A stretch of DNA of 64,000 bases from Algoriphagus vanfongensis DSM 17529 (GTDB taxonomy: Bacteria; Bacteroidota; Bacteroidia; Cytophagales; Cyclobacteriaceae), in assembly GCF_000429465.1 (NCBI RefSeq), contig NZ_AUBX01000009.1, positions 124,001 through 188,000 on the forward strand, written 5' to 3'. The notes under the pieces are model-generated. The model did no database searches and had not been told where the DNA came from. It saw only the letters and a program-made list of their open reading frames with translations. Positions 34,391 through 42,551 of the stretch are shown here, piece after piece. A program made the position numbers and the translations under genes. Every line of letters begins with the position of its first letter. Position 1 is the first letter of the stretch.

Positions 34391-35080
34391 ATGTCCCAAG
34401 CAATCGTAGACGTCATTATTCCTGCTTTCAATGAGGAGAAATCCCTTCCCAAAGTTATTCGGGATATTCCTGCCTTTGTCCGCAATGTGGTGGTGGCAAA
34501 TAATAATTCCACTGATCAGACAGCTGCTGTCGCGAAGCAGTCCGGAGCGGTGGTGGTATTTGAGGCGCAGAAAGGGTATGGTAAAGCCTGCCTTACCGCG
34601 ATGGATTGGGTTAAAAGTCAAGAAATTCAGCCTGATATTATCGTTTTTTTGGATGGGGATTACAGCGATTATCCCGAAGAAATGACCGGTTTGGTTCGGC
34701 CGATTATGGAAGGTAGAGCTGATATAGTCATTGGCTCCAGAGCTTTGGGTCAAAGAGAAAGTGGATCGATGACTGTTCCGCAGGTATTTGGGAACTGGCT
34801 GGCGACGACCATGATGAAATACATTCAAGGAGCCAAATTTTCGGATTTAGGCCCATTTAGAGCGATTGATTGGCAAAAGCTCCTGAGTCTGAATATGGTG
34901 GATCAAAACTTTGGATGGACTATAGAAATGCAGATCAAAGCTCATCAGGCTGGATTGAAATATATGGAAGTACCTGTCAAGTATAGAAAGCGCATCGGTG
35001 TCTCCAAGGTCAGCGGCACGGTGAAAGGTGTCTTTGGTGCAGGATATAAGATCATTTTGACGATTTTCAAGTATTGGTAA
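34391..35080 (+). CDS. GT2 dolichyl-phosphate-mannose-synthase-like glycosyltransferase
   Basis: A 229-residue soluble GT2 enzyme. Motifs are VDVIIPAFNEEKSLPKVI, ANNNSTDQT, the DxD-type FLDGDYSDYPEEM, SRALGQRESGSMTVPQ and GWTIEMQIKAHQAG. It resembles dolichyl-phosphate glucose/mannose synthases and would transfer a sugar to a polyprenyl phosphate on the cytoplasmic face. The polyprenyl-linked sugar could feed the membrane transferase encoded at 36000-37346. It lies 1 base after the GT2 polymerase gene. Confidence 0.9.
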   Translation: MSQAIVDVIIPAFNEEKSLPKVIRDIPAFVRNVVVANNNSTDQTAAVAKQSGAVVVFEAQKGYGKACLTAMDWVKSQEIQPDIIVFLDGDYSDYPEEMTGLVRPIMEGRADIVIGSRALGQRESGSMTVPQVFGNWLATTMMKYIQGAKFSDLGPFRAIDWQKLLSLNMVDQNFGWTIEMQIKAHQAGLKYMEVPVKYRKRIGVSKVSGTVKGVFGAGYKIILTIFKYW

Positions 35081-35118
35081 ATTTGTCCAACTTAGACAGA
35101 AACTCTAAAAGCTCATTC

Positions 35119-36003
35119 ATGAAAAGGTTTTCCTTTGTTCTTCTGATCAGTTTTTCACTTTTGCTGGCTTCCTGCGCACCTCAAAGCAGGGAAGGTGTTG
35201 ATCTGGACCAGTTTGCAGGATATTGGTTTCAAGGCAAAGCCGAAATCAATGTCTTTGATCTCCAGCAAAGTCGGTATGGGGAAGTGAGAGAGGGAAATGC
35301 AGTCATGATCTTCGTAACGGAGGATTTTTCTAGAAGAAAGCAAGTGAAACTGGATGATCCCGCTGGTGTGGGAGCTGATGCCCGAAAAGTACTCAAGCTA
35401 AATATGACAAGGGAATTTGTGACTGGAGTTTATCCATATCACACGATGCTTTCTGTTTTTACGCCAGTAAATGATGAAACGAACTCTTATAAATTGGCAG
35501 CCTCTGTCACAGAATGGTGCGGACAGGCTTTTACCCAGATGAACTGGAAAAATTCAAAGTATAAGATTCAGTCTTTTTCGTATTTCGAGTCTGAAGGTGA
35601 TCAGGAATTGACCATAGAAGCTCAAGCAGAAGATGAATTGTTTAATTTGATTCGAATCAATCCAGATTTGATTGCAGAAGGAGATGCCCGACTGATTCCC
35701 AGTCTGATCTATCAGCGATTTTCACATGTGGAAATGAACGATTACCGAGCAAAAATTTCTAAGTCTGATCTAGGGGATAATACCTCCGAACTAGTCGTGT
35801 TTTATCCGACTCTGAATAGATCACTTAAGATACAATACAAAGCATTTTTCCCCTTTGAAATCCTAGCATGGGAGGAAATCCAAATCAAAGGAAATGGTGA
35901 TCAGGAAGTCACCAAAGCAGTTCGAAAAAAATTGGAATTGTCAGATTATTGGAATAAGAACGAAAAGCTATTTGAACCGCTGCGAAAGGATCTTGGACTT
36001 TGA
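35119..36003 (+). CDS. Conserved Bacteroidota lipoprotein of unknown function
   Basis: A 294-residue lipoprotein with the lipobox LASC (Cys18). It contains AGYWFQGKAEINVFDLQQSR (20 residues), a conserved RREGNAVMIFVTEDF-like segment (seen as EGNAVMIFVTEDF) and ASVTEWCGQAFTQMN. From memory, relatives in Flavobacteriia are often named septum formation inhibitor Maf, but it has none of the Maf motifs and that label is probably wrong. ATG 35119 is chosen because it opens the signal peptide. The TTG start of the next gene overlaps its stop. Its function is unknown; its position suggests an outer-membrane role in the glycan pathway. Confidence 0.7.
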   Translation: MKRFSFVLLISFSLLLASCAPQSREGVDLDQFAGYWFQGKAEINVFDLQQSRYGEVREGNAVMIFVTEDFSRRKQVKLDDPAGVGADARKVLKLNMTREFVTGVYPYHTMLSVFTPVNDETNSYKLAASVTEWCGQAFTQMNWKNSKYKIQSFSYFESEGDQELTIEAQAEDELFNLIRINPDLIAEGDARLIPSLIYQRFSHVEMNDYRAKISKSDLGDNTSELVVFYPTLNRSLKIQYKAFFPFEILAWEEIQIKGNGDQEVTKAVRKKLELSDYWNKNEKLFEPLRKDLGL

Positions 36004-37346
36004 AATCCTGGATCACCAAAACTGGGCTGCTAGCCGGAACTGTTGCTTTAGTCATTGCTATTTATTGGCTAGGTTATCACGTACTTAGAGAGGAGTTTTT
36101 CTCTTTGTTTTTGGGCTTTGTTGTCGCGTTTTCAGGAATGCTTGCGATCTATTTTTCGTATTCAAAAGCTGATACATCTTGGAAAAAAATCTTTTGGATT
36201 GGGTTGGGGCTGAGGCTGTGCTTGTTGTTTTCTGTGCCTAATTTATCTGAAGACTATGTGAGGTTTTTATGGGATGGCGAGTTGGTTCGATTGGGAGAAG
36301 ACCCGTATCGACTCAAGCCTTCGGAATGGATGGAAGAAACAGGAAATGCCTCGGCTCTTCAGGCTCAGCTTTTTGATGCAATGAATTCCCCGGATTATTA
36401 TTCCGTTTACCCGCCATTGAATCAATTGGTGTTTTGGATTGCAGCAGAAGCCATGTATGGATTTGTCTGGAATGGATATTACACTCTGAGATTGCTTCTT
36501 TTGTTCTTTGAAACTTTCACTTTTTTTGCGCTCCTGAAACTTTCGAAGCGATTTCTACTACCGATCCGCCAGCTCATCTTGTACTGGCTCAACCCCTTTG
36601 TAATCATGGAAATCTCGGGCAATCTTCATTTTGAAGGAATTGTTCTCGTATTTCTTTTATATGCCTTGATCGCTTATTCCAAAAATAAAAAGTTCCTGTC
36701 GGGCATGAGTTGGGGGCTAGCGATCGGGATGAAGTTATTGCCGTTTATTCTTTTTCCAGCGTGGTTTTTCTTTCGAAAAATCAAAGAAAGTCCGTTTTTC
36801 TGGATTGGTTCGCTAGTGGCATTGGTTGTTTCATTTGTTCCACTGGTGTGGGACGATGCCTGGGTCAAGTTCTTCGAAAGTCTGAAACTGTATCAAGGCA
36901 AGTTTGAATTCAATGCCTCGGTGTACTACTTGCTCCGTGAGCTTGGATACTGGATAGAAGGCTATAATACAATTGGTTATCTGACCAAAATATTAGGAAT
37001 TGTTCTGATTGTAGGAGTTTGGTATGGAGCCTGGAGATCCAAGCCTCAATCCTTGTCCAAGTTGATAGAACTGTGGATCGGTATTTATTTGTTTTACCTG
37101 CTGCTCCAACCGGTTATGCACCCTTGGTATTTGATCCCTGGATTGGGACTGAGTGTGATTTCTGGAAGGGTCACATTTGTGATTTGGAGTTTTACATCAA
37201 TTTTTTCCTATCAGGCCTATGGAAATGCGGATAACTTTGAACAACCCATATTTCTGATTTTGGAATACAGTTTGGTAGGGATAGGCATCTTGTGGGATTA
37301 CCGTCCACAGTCATTTAATTTCATGAAAAATTCAGTTTCTATATGA
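36000..37346 (+). CDS. GT-C-type membrane glycosyltransferase (mannosyltransferase-like)
   Basis: A 448-residue protein with about eleven membrane helices. It resembles GT87/DUF2029-type polyprenyl-phosphate sugar transferases: LSEDYVRFLWDGELVR holds the first-loop Asp, followed by YSVYPPLNQLVFWIA, YWLNPFVIMEISGNLHFEG and GMSWGLAIGMKLLPFIL. The loop acidic residues are in the expected catalytic place. The likely donor is a polyprenyl-phosphate sugar made by the GT2 enzyme at 34391. The TTG start overlaps the lipoprotein stop (TTGA), and the stop overlaps the next ATG by 4 bases. Confidence 0.8.
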   Translation: MKSWITKTGLLAGTVALVIAIYWLGYHVLREEFFSLFLGFVVAFSGMLAIYFSYSKADTSWKKIFWIGLGLRLCLLFSVPNLSEDYVRFLWDGELVRLGEDPYRLKPSEWMEETGNASALQAQLFDAMNSPDYYSVYPPLNQLVFWIAAEAMYGFVWNGYYTLRLLLLFFETFTFFALLKLSKRFLLPIRQLILYWLNPFVIMEISGNLHFEGIVLVFLLYALIAYSKNKKFLSGMSWGLAIGMKLLPFILFPAWFFFRKIKESPFFWIGSLVALVVSFVPLVWDDAWVKFFESLKLYQGKFEFNASVYYLLRELGYWIEGYNTIGYLTKILGIVLIVGVWYGAWRSKPQSLSKLIELWIGIYLFYLLLQPVMHPWYLIPGLGLSVISGRVTFVIWSFTSIFSYQAYGNADNFEQPIFLILEYSLVGIGILWDYRPQSFNFMKNSVSI

Positions 37347-38062
37347 GAGTTACTTCATACATGTTGCTCCTTCTGATTACTTTCTTTGCCTGTAAACCCA
37401 AAGAAGAGCGAGAGGCGATCGATCTATTGGGAAAAGCAATTGAAGCGCACGGAGGAGAGAAAGCTTTTGAAGATATGAGTGAGATCCAATTTAGAAAATG
37501 GACGCAATTGCTGGACGAAAATGGAGATGTCGAATCAGAGACCGACCAATTGATTCAGTTTCAACTGAAGCCATCCTTAACAGGAAAAATCTCCTGGGAA
37601 AAGGATAGCATCAAGCATGTGATTGAGTTTGACGGAGAGCAGACTAGCTATAAGATGGGGGAGAATTCAGTTCAAAATTCAGGTTTTCTTCAAGCAAAAA
37701 GAAAGGAGTTTGATGCGGCCTATTATGTAGTCATGCAGCCATTGATGCTGCTGCAGGAAGAAAACGTGAAGCTTGTTTATGAGGGAGTACGGACGGTTTT
37801 TGAAAAGGAAGTGCAAGTCATTCGCGCAGAATATGGTCCCGATGAAGATGTTTGGTGGTATTATTTTGACTCGAAAACCAACCTAATGGCCGGAAATGAA
37901 GTACAACTCAAGGATCATAGAAGTCAAATCGAGAATTTGAGTTTTAGCCAAGCCGGAAATCTGAAGTTTTATGGTCAAAGAGAAAGCTATCGGGTAGATG
38001 AAAATGGAAACCGGAAGTTTCTTCGGGCCATTTATAGTTATTCTGATTTTCAATTGAAATAA
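37343..38062 (+). CDS. LolA-like lipoprotein
   Basis: A 239-residue lipoprotein with the lipobox FFAC (Cys17). The pattern LLGKAIEAHGGEKAFEDM, followed by antiparallel beta strands, fits a LolA/LolB-like half-barrel fold that binds lipid or hydrophobic ligands. No enzymatic motif is visible. It overlaps the preceding glycosyltransferase by 4 bases, so it could carry or sense the lipid-linked product. The next gene is a distant paralogue with the same IEAHGG motif. Confidence 0.65.
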   Translation: MRVTSYMLLLLITFFACKPKEEREAIDLLGKAIEAHGGEKAFEDMSEIQFRKWTQLLDENGDVESETDQLIQFQLKPSLTGKISWEKDSIKHVIEFDGEQTSYKMGENSVQNSGFLQAKRKEFDAAYYVVMQPLMLLQEENVKLVYEGVRTVFEKEVQVIRAEYGPDEDVWWYYFDSKTNLMAGNEVQLKDHRSQIENLSFSQAGNLKFYGQRESYRVDENGNRKFLRAIYSYSDFQLK

Positions 38063-38075
38063 GTAACAGAAGCTA

Positions 38076-38813
38076 ATGAGGTATTTAGTAGGATTTGTAT
38101 TGAGTGTATTTCTGATTTCTTGTGAAAGTAAATCTGAAGCTGATAAAATTGTGGATTTGGCTATTGAAGCGCATGGTGGAGATACTTATGCGAGTTCTCA
38201 AATTGAGTTTGACTTCAGAGATATCCACTACACCATAGAGAAAACTCCAGCTGGTTTTGAATATTCTCGGGAATTTTCCGACTCAACTGGCCTGGTCAAA
38301 GATGTACTTACTAATCAAGGCTTTGTCAGGACTGTCAATCAAGTGGCCATCGATACGCTCACGGAAGAGAGAGTTGGAGCTTTTTCCCGCTCAGTCAATT
38401 CTGTCGCTTACTTTGCCTATTTACCATACGGGTTGAATGACGCTGCAGCGATCAAAACTTACCTTGGCCGTACTGATATCAATGGGGAATCGTATGATTT
38501 GATCAAAGTGACTTTTCAGCAAGATGGAGGAGGAGAAGATTTTGATGATGAGTTTTTGTATTGGATCGGTACGGAGGATCATTTGGTGGATTTTATGGCC
38601 TATAGCTACCACACAGATGGAGGAGGCGTACGGATGCGGGAAGTGAGTCAGGTGCAAGAAGTAGGCGGTATTCGCTTTCAAAATTACCTCAATCTCAAGC
38701 CGGAGGATAAAAATACTCCTGTGGAAAAGATGCAAGAACTCTACGAAAAAGGTAAATTGGAATTGCTCTCAGAGATCAATCTTGAAAATATTCAGGTGAG
38801 ACCATTGGACTAG
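38076..38813 (+). CDS. DUF6503-type lipoprotein
   Basis: A 245-residue lipoprotein with the lipobox LISC (Cys16). It begins KIVDLAIEAHGGDTYASSQIE, shared in pattern with the product at 37343, then continues as beta-rich sequence with FLYWIGTEDHLVDFMAYSY and GVRMREVSQVQEVGG. It matches what I know as DUF6503 in Bacteroidota, a family without assigned function. A LolA-like fold is likely from the strand pattern. It follows the previous gene by 13 bases and is presumably in the same operon. Confidence 0.72.
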   Translation: MRYLVGFVLSVFLISCESKSEADKIVDLAIEAHGGDTYASSQIEFDFRDIHYTIEKTPAGFEYSREFSDSTGLVKDVLTNQGFVRTVNQVAIDTLTEERVGAFSRSVNSVAYFAYLPYGLNDAAAIKTYLGRTDINGESYDLIKVTFQQDGGGEDFDDEFLYWIGTEDHLVDFMAYSYHTDGGGVRMREVSQVQEVGGIRFQNYLNLKPEDKNTPVEKMQELYEKGKLELLSEINLENIQVRPLD

Positions 38814-38871
38814 CTTAGCAAAAGTTTGCAATGGGATAGATGTCTGAATCATAACAATAGCCCATTCAGTT

Positions 38872-39918
38872 TTGCGAAAAATTCAAGTAAGATATTTATT
38901 TAGTTCTGTAACCTTCATCTTTTTGATGATGAGTTTTTTGTGGCTTTTTCCTGAAAGTGAAATACCAGTCTGGACGCAGAAACTAAAAGGGGTATGCTGG
39001 GTAGGAAGCAGAAATCCACTTGCCGGCGGGGAATTTTTAGCCCTGAAATCCACAGGTGCCAATGCGATTTCGCAAACGCCATTTGGTTGGCAACAAAGTA
39101 CCGATAGTCCAGACATCCGATGGGAAATAGAAGGAGATAGACAGTGGTGGGGAGAGTCGGGTAAAGGCATTCAAGTGACCTTGGATTCTGCTAATTCTCA
39201 CCAAATTTCTTCCATGTTGAAGCCACACATTTGGGTGAGAGGGAGTTGGCCAGGTGAAATAGAAATGAAATCTGAGGAAGAATGGCAGCTTTGGTTTGAA
39301 AGTTACAGGGACTTTATTTTAGATTATGCTCGTCTTGCAGACCGACTTTCAATTCCTTACCTATGCATCGGTACAGAGCTGGAGAAAGCTTCCGGCAGAG
39401 AGCAGGATTGGAGGAAGCTCATCGCTGCCGTCAGAAAAGTGTACTCAGGAAAGCTAGTCTACGCCGCTAATTTTACTGAATTTGAGCAAATTCAATTTTG
39501 GGATGCCTTGGATTTTATCGGTATTCAGGCCTATTTTCCTTTGTCAGAAAAGGAAAAGCCAAGTTTGGCTCAAATGAATCAGGCTTGGAAATCGCATGTG
39601 AAAGAAATCGAATCCGTGGTCAAGAATTTTCAAAAGCCTGTCATTTTTACTGAAATAGGCTACTGCAATACCCATGATGCAGCTAAGGAACCTTGGGTTT
39701 GGCCCAATGAGAGAAAAGAGGCTCAAATTACGGAGGAGATTCAAGCATTATGTTATCAGTCATTTTTCGAAAGTGTATGGGATAAAACTTGGATGGCTGG
39801 AGCTTATTTTTGGAAATGGTATCCCGAAGGCAAGCGCCGAGATCCGGATTTCAGTCCTCAGGGATTGAAGGCGGAAGCAGTGATGACACAGTATTTTTTG
39901 AATGCGCCAAATCCATAG
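38872..39918 (+). CDS. GH113-like glycoside hydrolase
   Basis: A 348-residue protein with an N-terminal membrane anchor or signal (LFSSVTFIFLMMSFLWLF) and a TIM-barrel hydrolase domain. The acid/base Glu lies in YLCIGTELEKASG and the nucleophile Glu in PVIFTEIGYC. The two loops are the standard pair of GH113 and related clan GH-A enzymes, which act on beta-mannosidic bonds. The end of the barrel has GAYFWKWYPEG. The start is TTG at 38872; no ATG upstream gives the hydrophobic segment. It is the last gene of the glycan cluster and could trim or turn over the glycan. Confidence 0.82.
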   Translation: MRKIQVRYLFSSVTFIFLMMSFLWLFPESEIPVWTQKLKGVCWVGSRNPLAGGEFLALKSTGANAISQTPFGWQQSTDSPDIRWEIEGDRQWWGESGKGIQVTLDSANSHQISSMLKPHIWVRGSWPGEIEMKSEEEWQLWFESYRDFILDYARLADRLSIPYLCIGTELEKASGREQDWRKLIAAVRKVYSGKLVYAANFTEFEQIQFWDALDFIGIQAYFPLSEKEKPSLAQMNQAWKSHVKEIESVVKNFQKPVIFTEIGYCNTHDAAKEPWVWPNERKEAQITEEIQALCYQSFFESVWDKTWMAGAYFWKWYPEGKRRDPDFSPQGLKAEAVMTQYFLNAPNP

Positions 39919-39945
39919 GAGACACAATATGCGCCATACCTCGGC

Positions 39946-40017
39946 TTGACCTCTGGTCAATAGTGATAAGTTGAATAATTATTCAAAATAATTTCTCTTG
40001 ATTGATCAGATAATCAA
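39946..40017. promoter_or_regulatory. Three successive TTGA...TCAA inverted repeats upstream of the GH109 gene
   Basis: Three dyads lie in a 72-base stretch: TTGACC-tct-GGTCAA at 39946-39960, the perfect 16-bp palindrome TTGAATAATTATTCAA at 39971-39986, and TTGATT-N8-AATCAA at 39998-40017. They share TTGA outer arms. They fill part of the 280-base gap between the GH113-like and GH109-like genes. An operator cluster for a Crp/Fnr-type or other dimeric regulator is possible; no regulator gene is adjacent. The remaining bases 40018-40198 show nothing clear. Confidence 0.4.
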
Positions 40018-40198
40018 AAGTGAATGAAAAGGAGGATTTGAGAAAATTGAGGCGGTTTTTAGACTTGTTGACTTAGGTCTTTTGCACTAGAAATCGAATT
40101 TAAAGTGGGAGGAAGCCTTTCCGAAATAATCTTTTACATGCCTGACTTCTTTGAAAATTTTGGTAAACTAGAGGCTCCAAATTCAACAATATTTTAAA

Positions 40199-41611
40199 AT
40201 GAAGAACAACCCAAGAAGAGAGTTTTTAAAATCCACAGGTCTGATGGGACTGGGGATTTTTGGAGCTGGAGCAGCAAGTGCCAGCGAATCAGGTATTTTG
40301 CCTTTTGAAGCTAAATATGGAGCTAGCCGCGTCCAACACTTCAATATGTCTGGTTTTGCAGCACCCAAATTAGAAACTGTCAGAGTGGGGATAGTTGGAT
40401 TGGGAATGAGAGGTCCCGGAGCTGTCAATCGCCTCAGTAAAATAGAAGGTGTAGAGATCAAGGCTTTGTGTGATTTGCTTCCAGAGAGAGTGGAAAAGCA
40501 AAAGGAATTGCTTGCCAAAGATACAGCACACCGCCCAGAGGGATATTCTGGATCTGTGTATGCTTGGAAAGAGATGGTTGATCGAGAAGATCTAGATCTG
40601 ATCTACATAGCTACCCCTTGGGAGTGGCATACTCCGATGGCAGTCTACGCTATGGAAGCTGGAAAACATGCGGCTGTGGAAGTTCCTGCAGCACGCACTT
40701 TGGATGAGTGCTGGCAGCTGGTGGAGACATCAGAGCGCACCAAAAAGCACTGCATGCAATTGGAGAATTGCTGCTATGACTTCTTTGAATTGATGACTTT
40801 GAAAATGGCTCGGGATGGATATTTTGGAGAGATTCTGCATACAGAAGGAGCATACATTCATGACTTGCTCAGCTTGAATTTCAACAAAGAAGGCTACCAA
40901 GGCATGTGGAGATTGAAAGAAAACTACAGAGATGGCAACTTGTATCCTACCCATGGTTTGGGCCCGATTTGCCAGATCATGAATATCAACAGAGGAGATC
41001 AGATGGATTATTTGACATCGTTGAGCTCCAATGATTTCCAGATGAAGATGAAAGCGCAGGAGCTGGCAGAAGCTGACAACTTCTTCGGTGAATTTGCTTC
41101 CAAAAATTATCGTGGAAATATGAATACGACATTGGTGAAAACCAAGCATGGAAAATCTATCATGATTCAACATGATGTGACTTCACCTCGTCCTTATAGC
41201 CGACTTCATGTCGTGAGTGGTACAGAAGGATATGCTCAGAAATACCCTAAACCTGGTGTAGCCAAAGGCCATGGCTGGTTGAAAGAAGAAGAGATGAAGG
41301 AGCTAGAAAAGAAATATACGCCGGAAATTGTCTTGAAAGTAGGGGAGTTGGCCAAGCAAGTGGGCGGTCATGGAGGAATGGACTTTATGATGGACTGGAG
41401 ACTGATCGATTGCTTGAGAAATGGACTTCCTTTGGATCAAGATGTCTATGATGCGGCATTGTGGAGCTGTATATCGCCTTTGAGTGAGTGGTCTGTAGCT
41501 AATAGATCTAATTCGATTGATGTACCTGACTTCACTGGTGGTAGCTGGAAAACTAATACTCCGGTACCAACGACTTTGGCTGGAGGCGGCACAACTAAGG
41601 TAAATGTATAA
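40199..41611 (+). CDS. Gfo/Idh/MocA oxidoreductase of the GH109 type
   Basis: A 470-residue protein with a twin-arginine signal (RREFLKSTGLMGLGIFGAG), so it acts in the periplasm with NAD bound before export. The Rossmann domain has VGIVGLGMRGPGAVNRL, then IYIATPWEWHTPMAVYAME and KHAAVEVPAA. The second domain has NLYPTHGLGPICQIMNINRGD (quoted here as PTHGLGPICQIMNINRGD), typical of GH109, whose known activity is NAD-dependent alpha-N-acetylgalactosaminidase. The substrate here is uncertain. It is convergent with a DUF1080 gene, and DUF1080 proteins work with Gfo/Idh/MocA enzymes in 3-keto-glycoside cleavage. Confidence 0.9.
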   Translation: MKNNPRREFLKSTGLMGLGIFGAGAASASESGILPFEAKYGASRVQHFNMSGFAAPKLETVRVGIVGLGMRGPGAVNRLSKIEGVEIKALCDLLPERVEKQKELLAKDTAHRPEGYSGSVYAWKEMVDREDLDLIYIATPWEWHTPMAVYAMEAGKHAAVEVPAARTLDECWQLVETSERTKKHCMQLENCCYDFFELMTLKMARDGYFGEILHTEGAYIHDLLSLNFNKEGYQGMWRLKENYRDGNLYPTHGLGPICQIMNINRGDQMDYLTSLSSNDFQMKMKAQELAEADNFFGEFASKNYRGNMNTTLVKTKHGKSIMIQHDVTSPRPYSRLHVVSGTEGYAQKYPKPGVAKGHGWLKEEEMKELEKKYTPEIVLKVGELAKQVGGHGGMDFMMDWRLIDCLRNGLPLDQDVYDAALWSCISPLSEWSVANRSNSIDVPDFTGGSWKTNTPVPTTLAGGGTTKVNV

Positions 41612-41631
41612 AGCTTAAAAAGTCAATAATT

Positions 41632-41667
41632 AAAAAGGGGACGATGATCTATCATTGTCCCCTTTTT
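41632..41667. terminator. Bidirectional terminator between the GH109 and DUF1080 genes
   Basis: A long stem (41632-41648 with 41651-41667, core GGGGACGATGAT against ATCATTGTCCCC, one G-T pair) with A/T tracts on both sides. It serves both convergent genes. Confidence 0.88.
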
Positions 41668-41684
41668 ATTTGAAAGAAATACAA

Positions 41685-42551
41685 TCACTTCATCTTTGTA
41701 GAAGAAAAAGCTTCCTCAACGATTTCCTTCATTTTAGCGGGGTCATTTTTGTAGGTACTGAGATCAACTACGGCTACTTTTCTGAAATCTACTGGATGGC
41801 TTTCGCTCTGAAGGGAGATATATCCAGAGTCGAGTAGCTTTCCGTCTATTTTCACTTTTTCATCAAATGGATCTACACTTCCTCCTCCTATTTGAGGCTG
41901 ATTGTAGCTGAATACTGTGTCTGTACCTACCAAGTGATGTATCGCCTCGTCACCTAAAACGATGAAATTAGCCTGCACCCACTGATCTCCATGATAGGTT
42001 TCCGAACTCGAATTGATGCAATGAGGTGTAAAAAGAGTATCTGCCAAAACCACATTGGTCCCCGGAGTACAGAGATTGCAAGTCGAGCGCTTATCTGTGC
42101 CATTTCCTCCCAGAAATTGAGCCTCTACTGAGATCGGGAAGTTTTGATCCTTGAGCATGGTGCTAGGATCTTGAGAATGAAGCATAGCTCCACTATTTCT
42201 CCAAGCCCATCCTTCACCTTCTGGAGCTTGCTCTCCTGTGAATCTGTATTCTACCTGAAGGAGGTAATAAGAAAATGGTTCATTGTAGAAAATATGTCCG
42301 TACTGCTGATCAAAGGCTTCATAACCATCATATCGGACTTTCATTAGCCCATCTTCTACACGGAAAGTATTGGCATAATTGTCTCCTAGATCATGCTTTC
42401 GGATCTTTATGGTCCAGTCATTCATGTCTTCCCCGTTGAATAATTGGATCCAATCCACTGCTACTGGTTCGGAGCTTTCTTGTTCGGTAGTGTTTTTTTG
42501 GCAAGAGGAAAATGCCACTAGCAAAATGGCAAAAATAGCGCTGTACTTCAT
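41685..42551 (-). CDS. DUF1080 (3-keto-disaccharide hydrolase type) lipoprotein
   Basis: A 288-residue lipoprotein with the lipobox SSC (Cys17 in FSSCQKN). The DUF1080 concanavalin-like domain starts at VDWIQLFNGEDMNDWTIKI and includes YLLQVEYRFTGEQAP, WAWRNSGAMLHSQDP, SVEAQFLGG and GYISLQSESHPVDFRKVAV. Members act on 3-keto-glycosides in Bacteroides, and others are carbohydrate-binding. The start overlaps the stop of the endonuclease/phosphatase-like gene (ATGA); in transcription order it comes before it. Confidence 0.87.
   Translation of the reverse strand: MKYSAIFAILLVAFSSCQKNTTEQESSEPVAVDWIQLFNGEDMNDWTIKIRKHDLGDNYANTFRVEDGLMKVRYDGYEAFDQQYGHIFYNEPFSYYLLQVEYRFTGEQAPEGEGWAWRNSGAMLHSQDPSTMLKDQNFPISVEAQFLGGNGTDKRSTCNLCTPGTNVVLADTLFTPHCINSSSETYHGDQWVQANFIVLGDEAIHHLVGTDTVFSYNQPQIGGGSVDPFDEKVKIDGKLLDSGYISLQSESHPVDFRKVAVVDLSTYKNDPAKMKEIVEEAFSSTKMK

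Noticed and set aside
29251..35080. Arsenosugar biosynthesis cluster, which also contains DUF547 and GT2 proteins
   Set aside because: The ArsS radical SAM enzyme and the arsenic methyltransferase expected in that cluster are absent from the operon.
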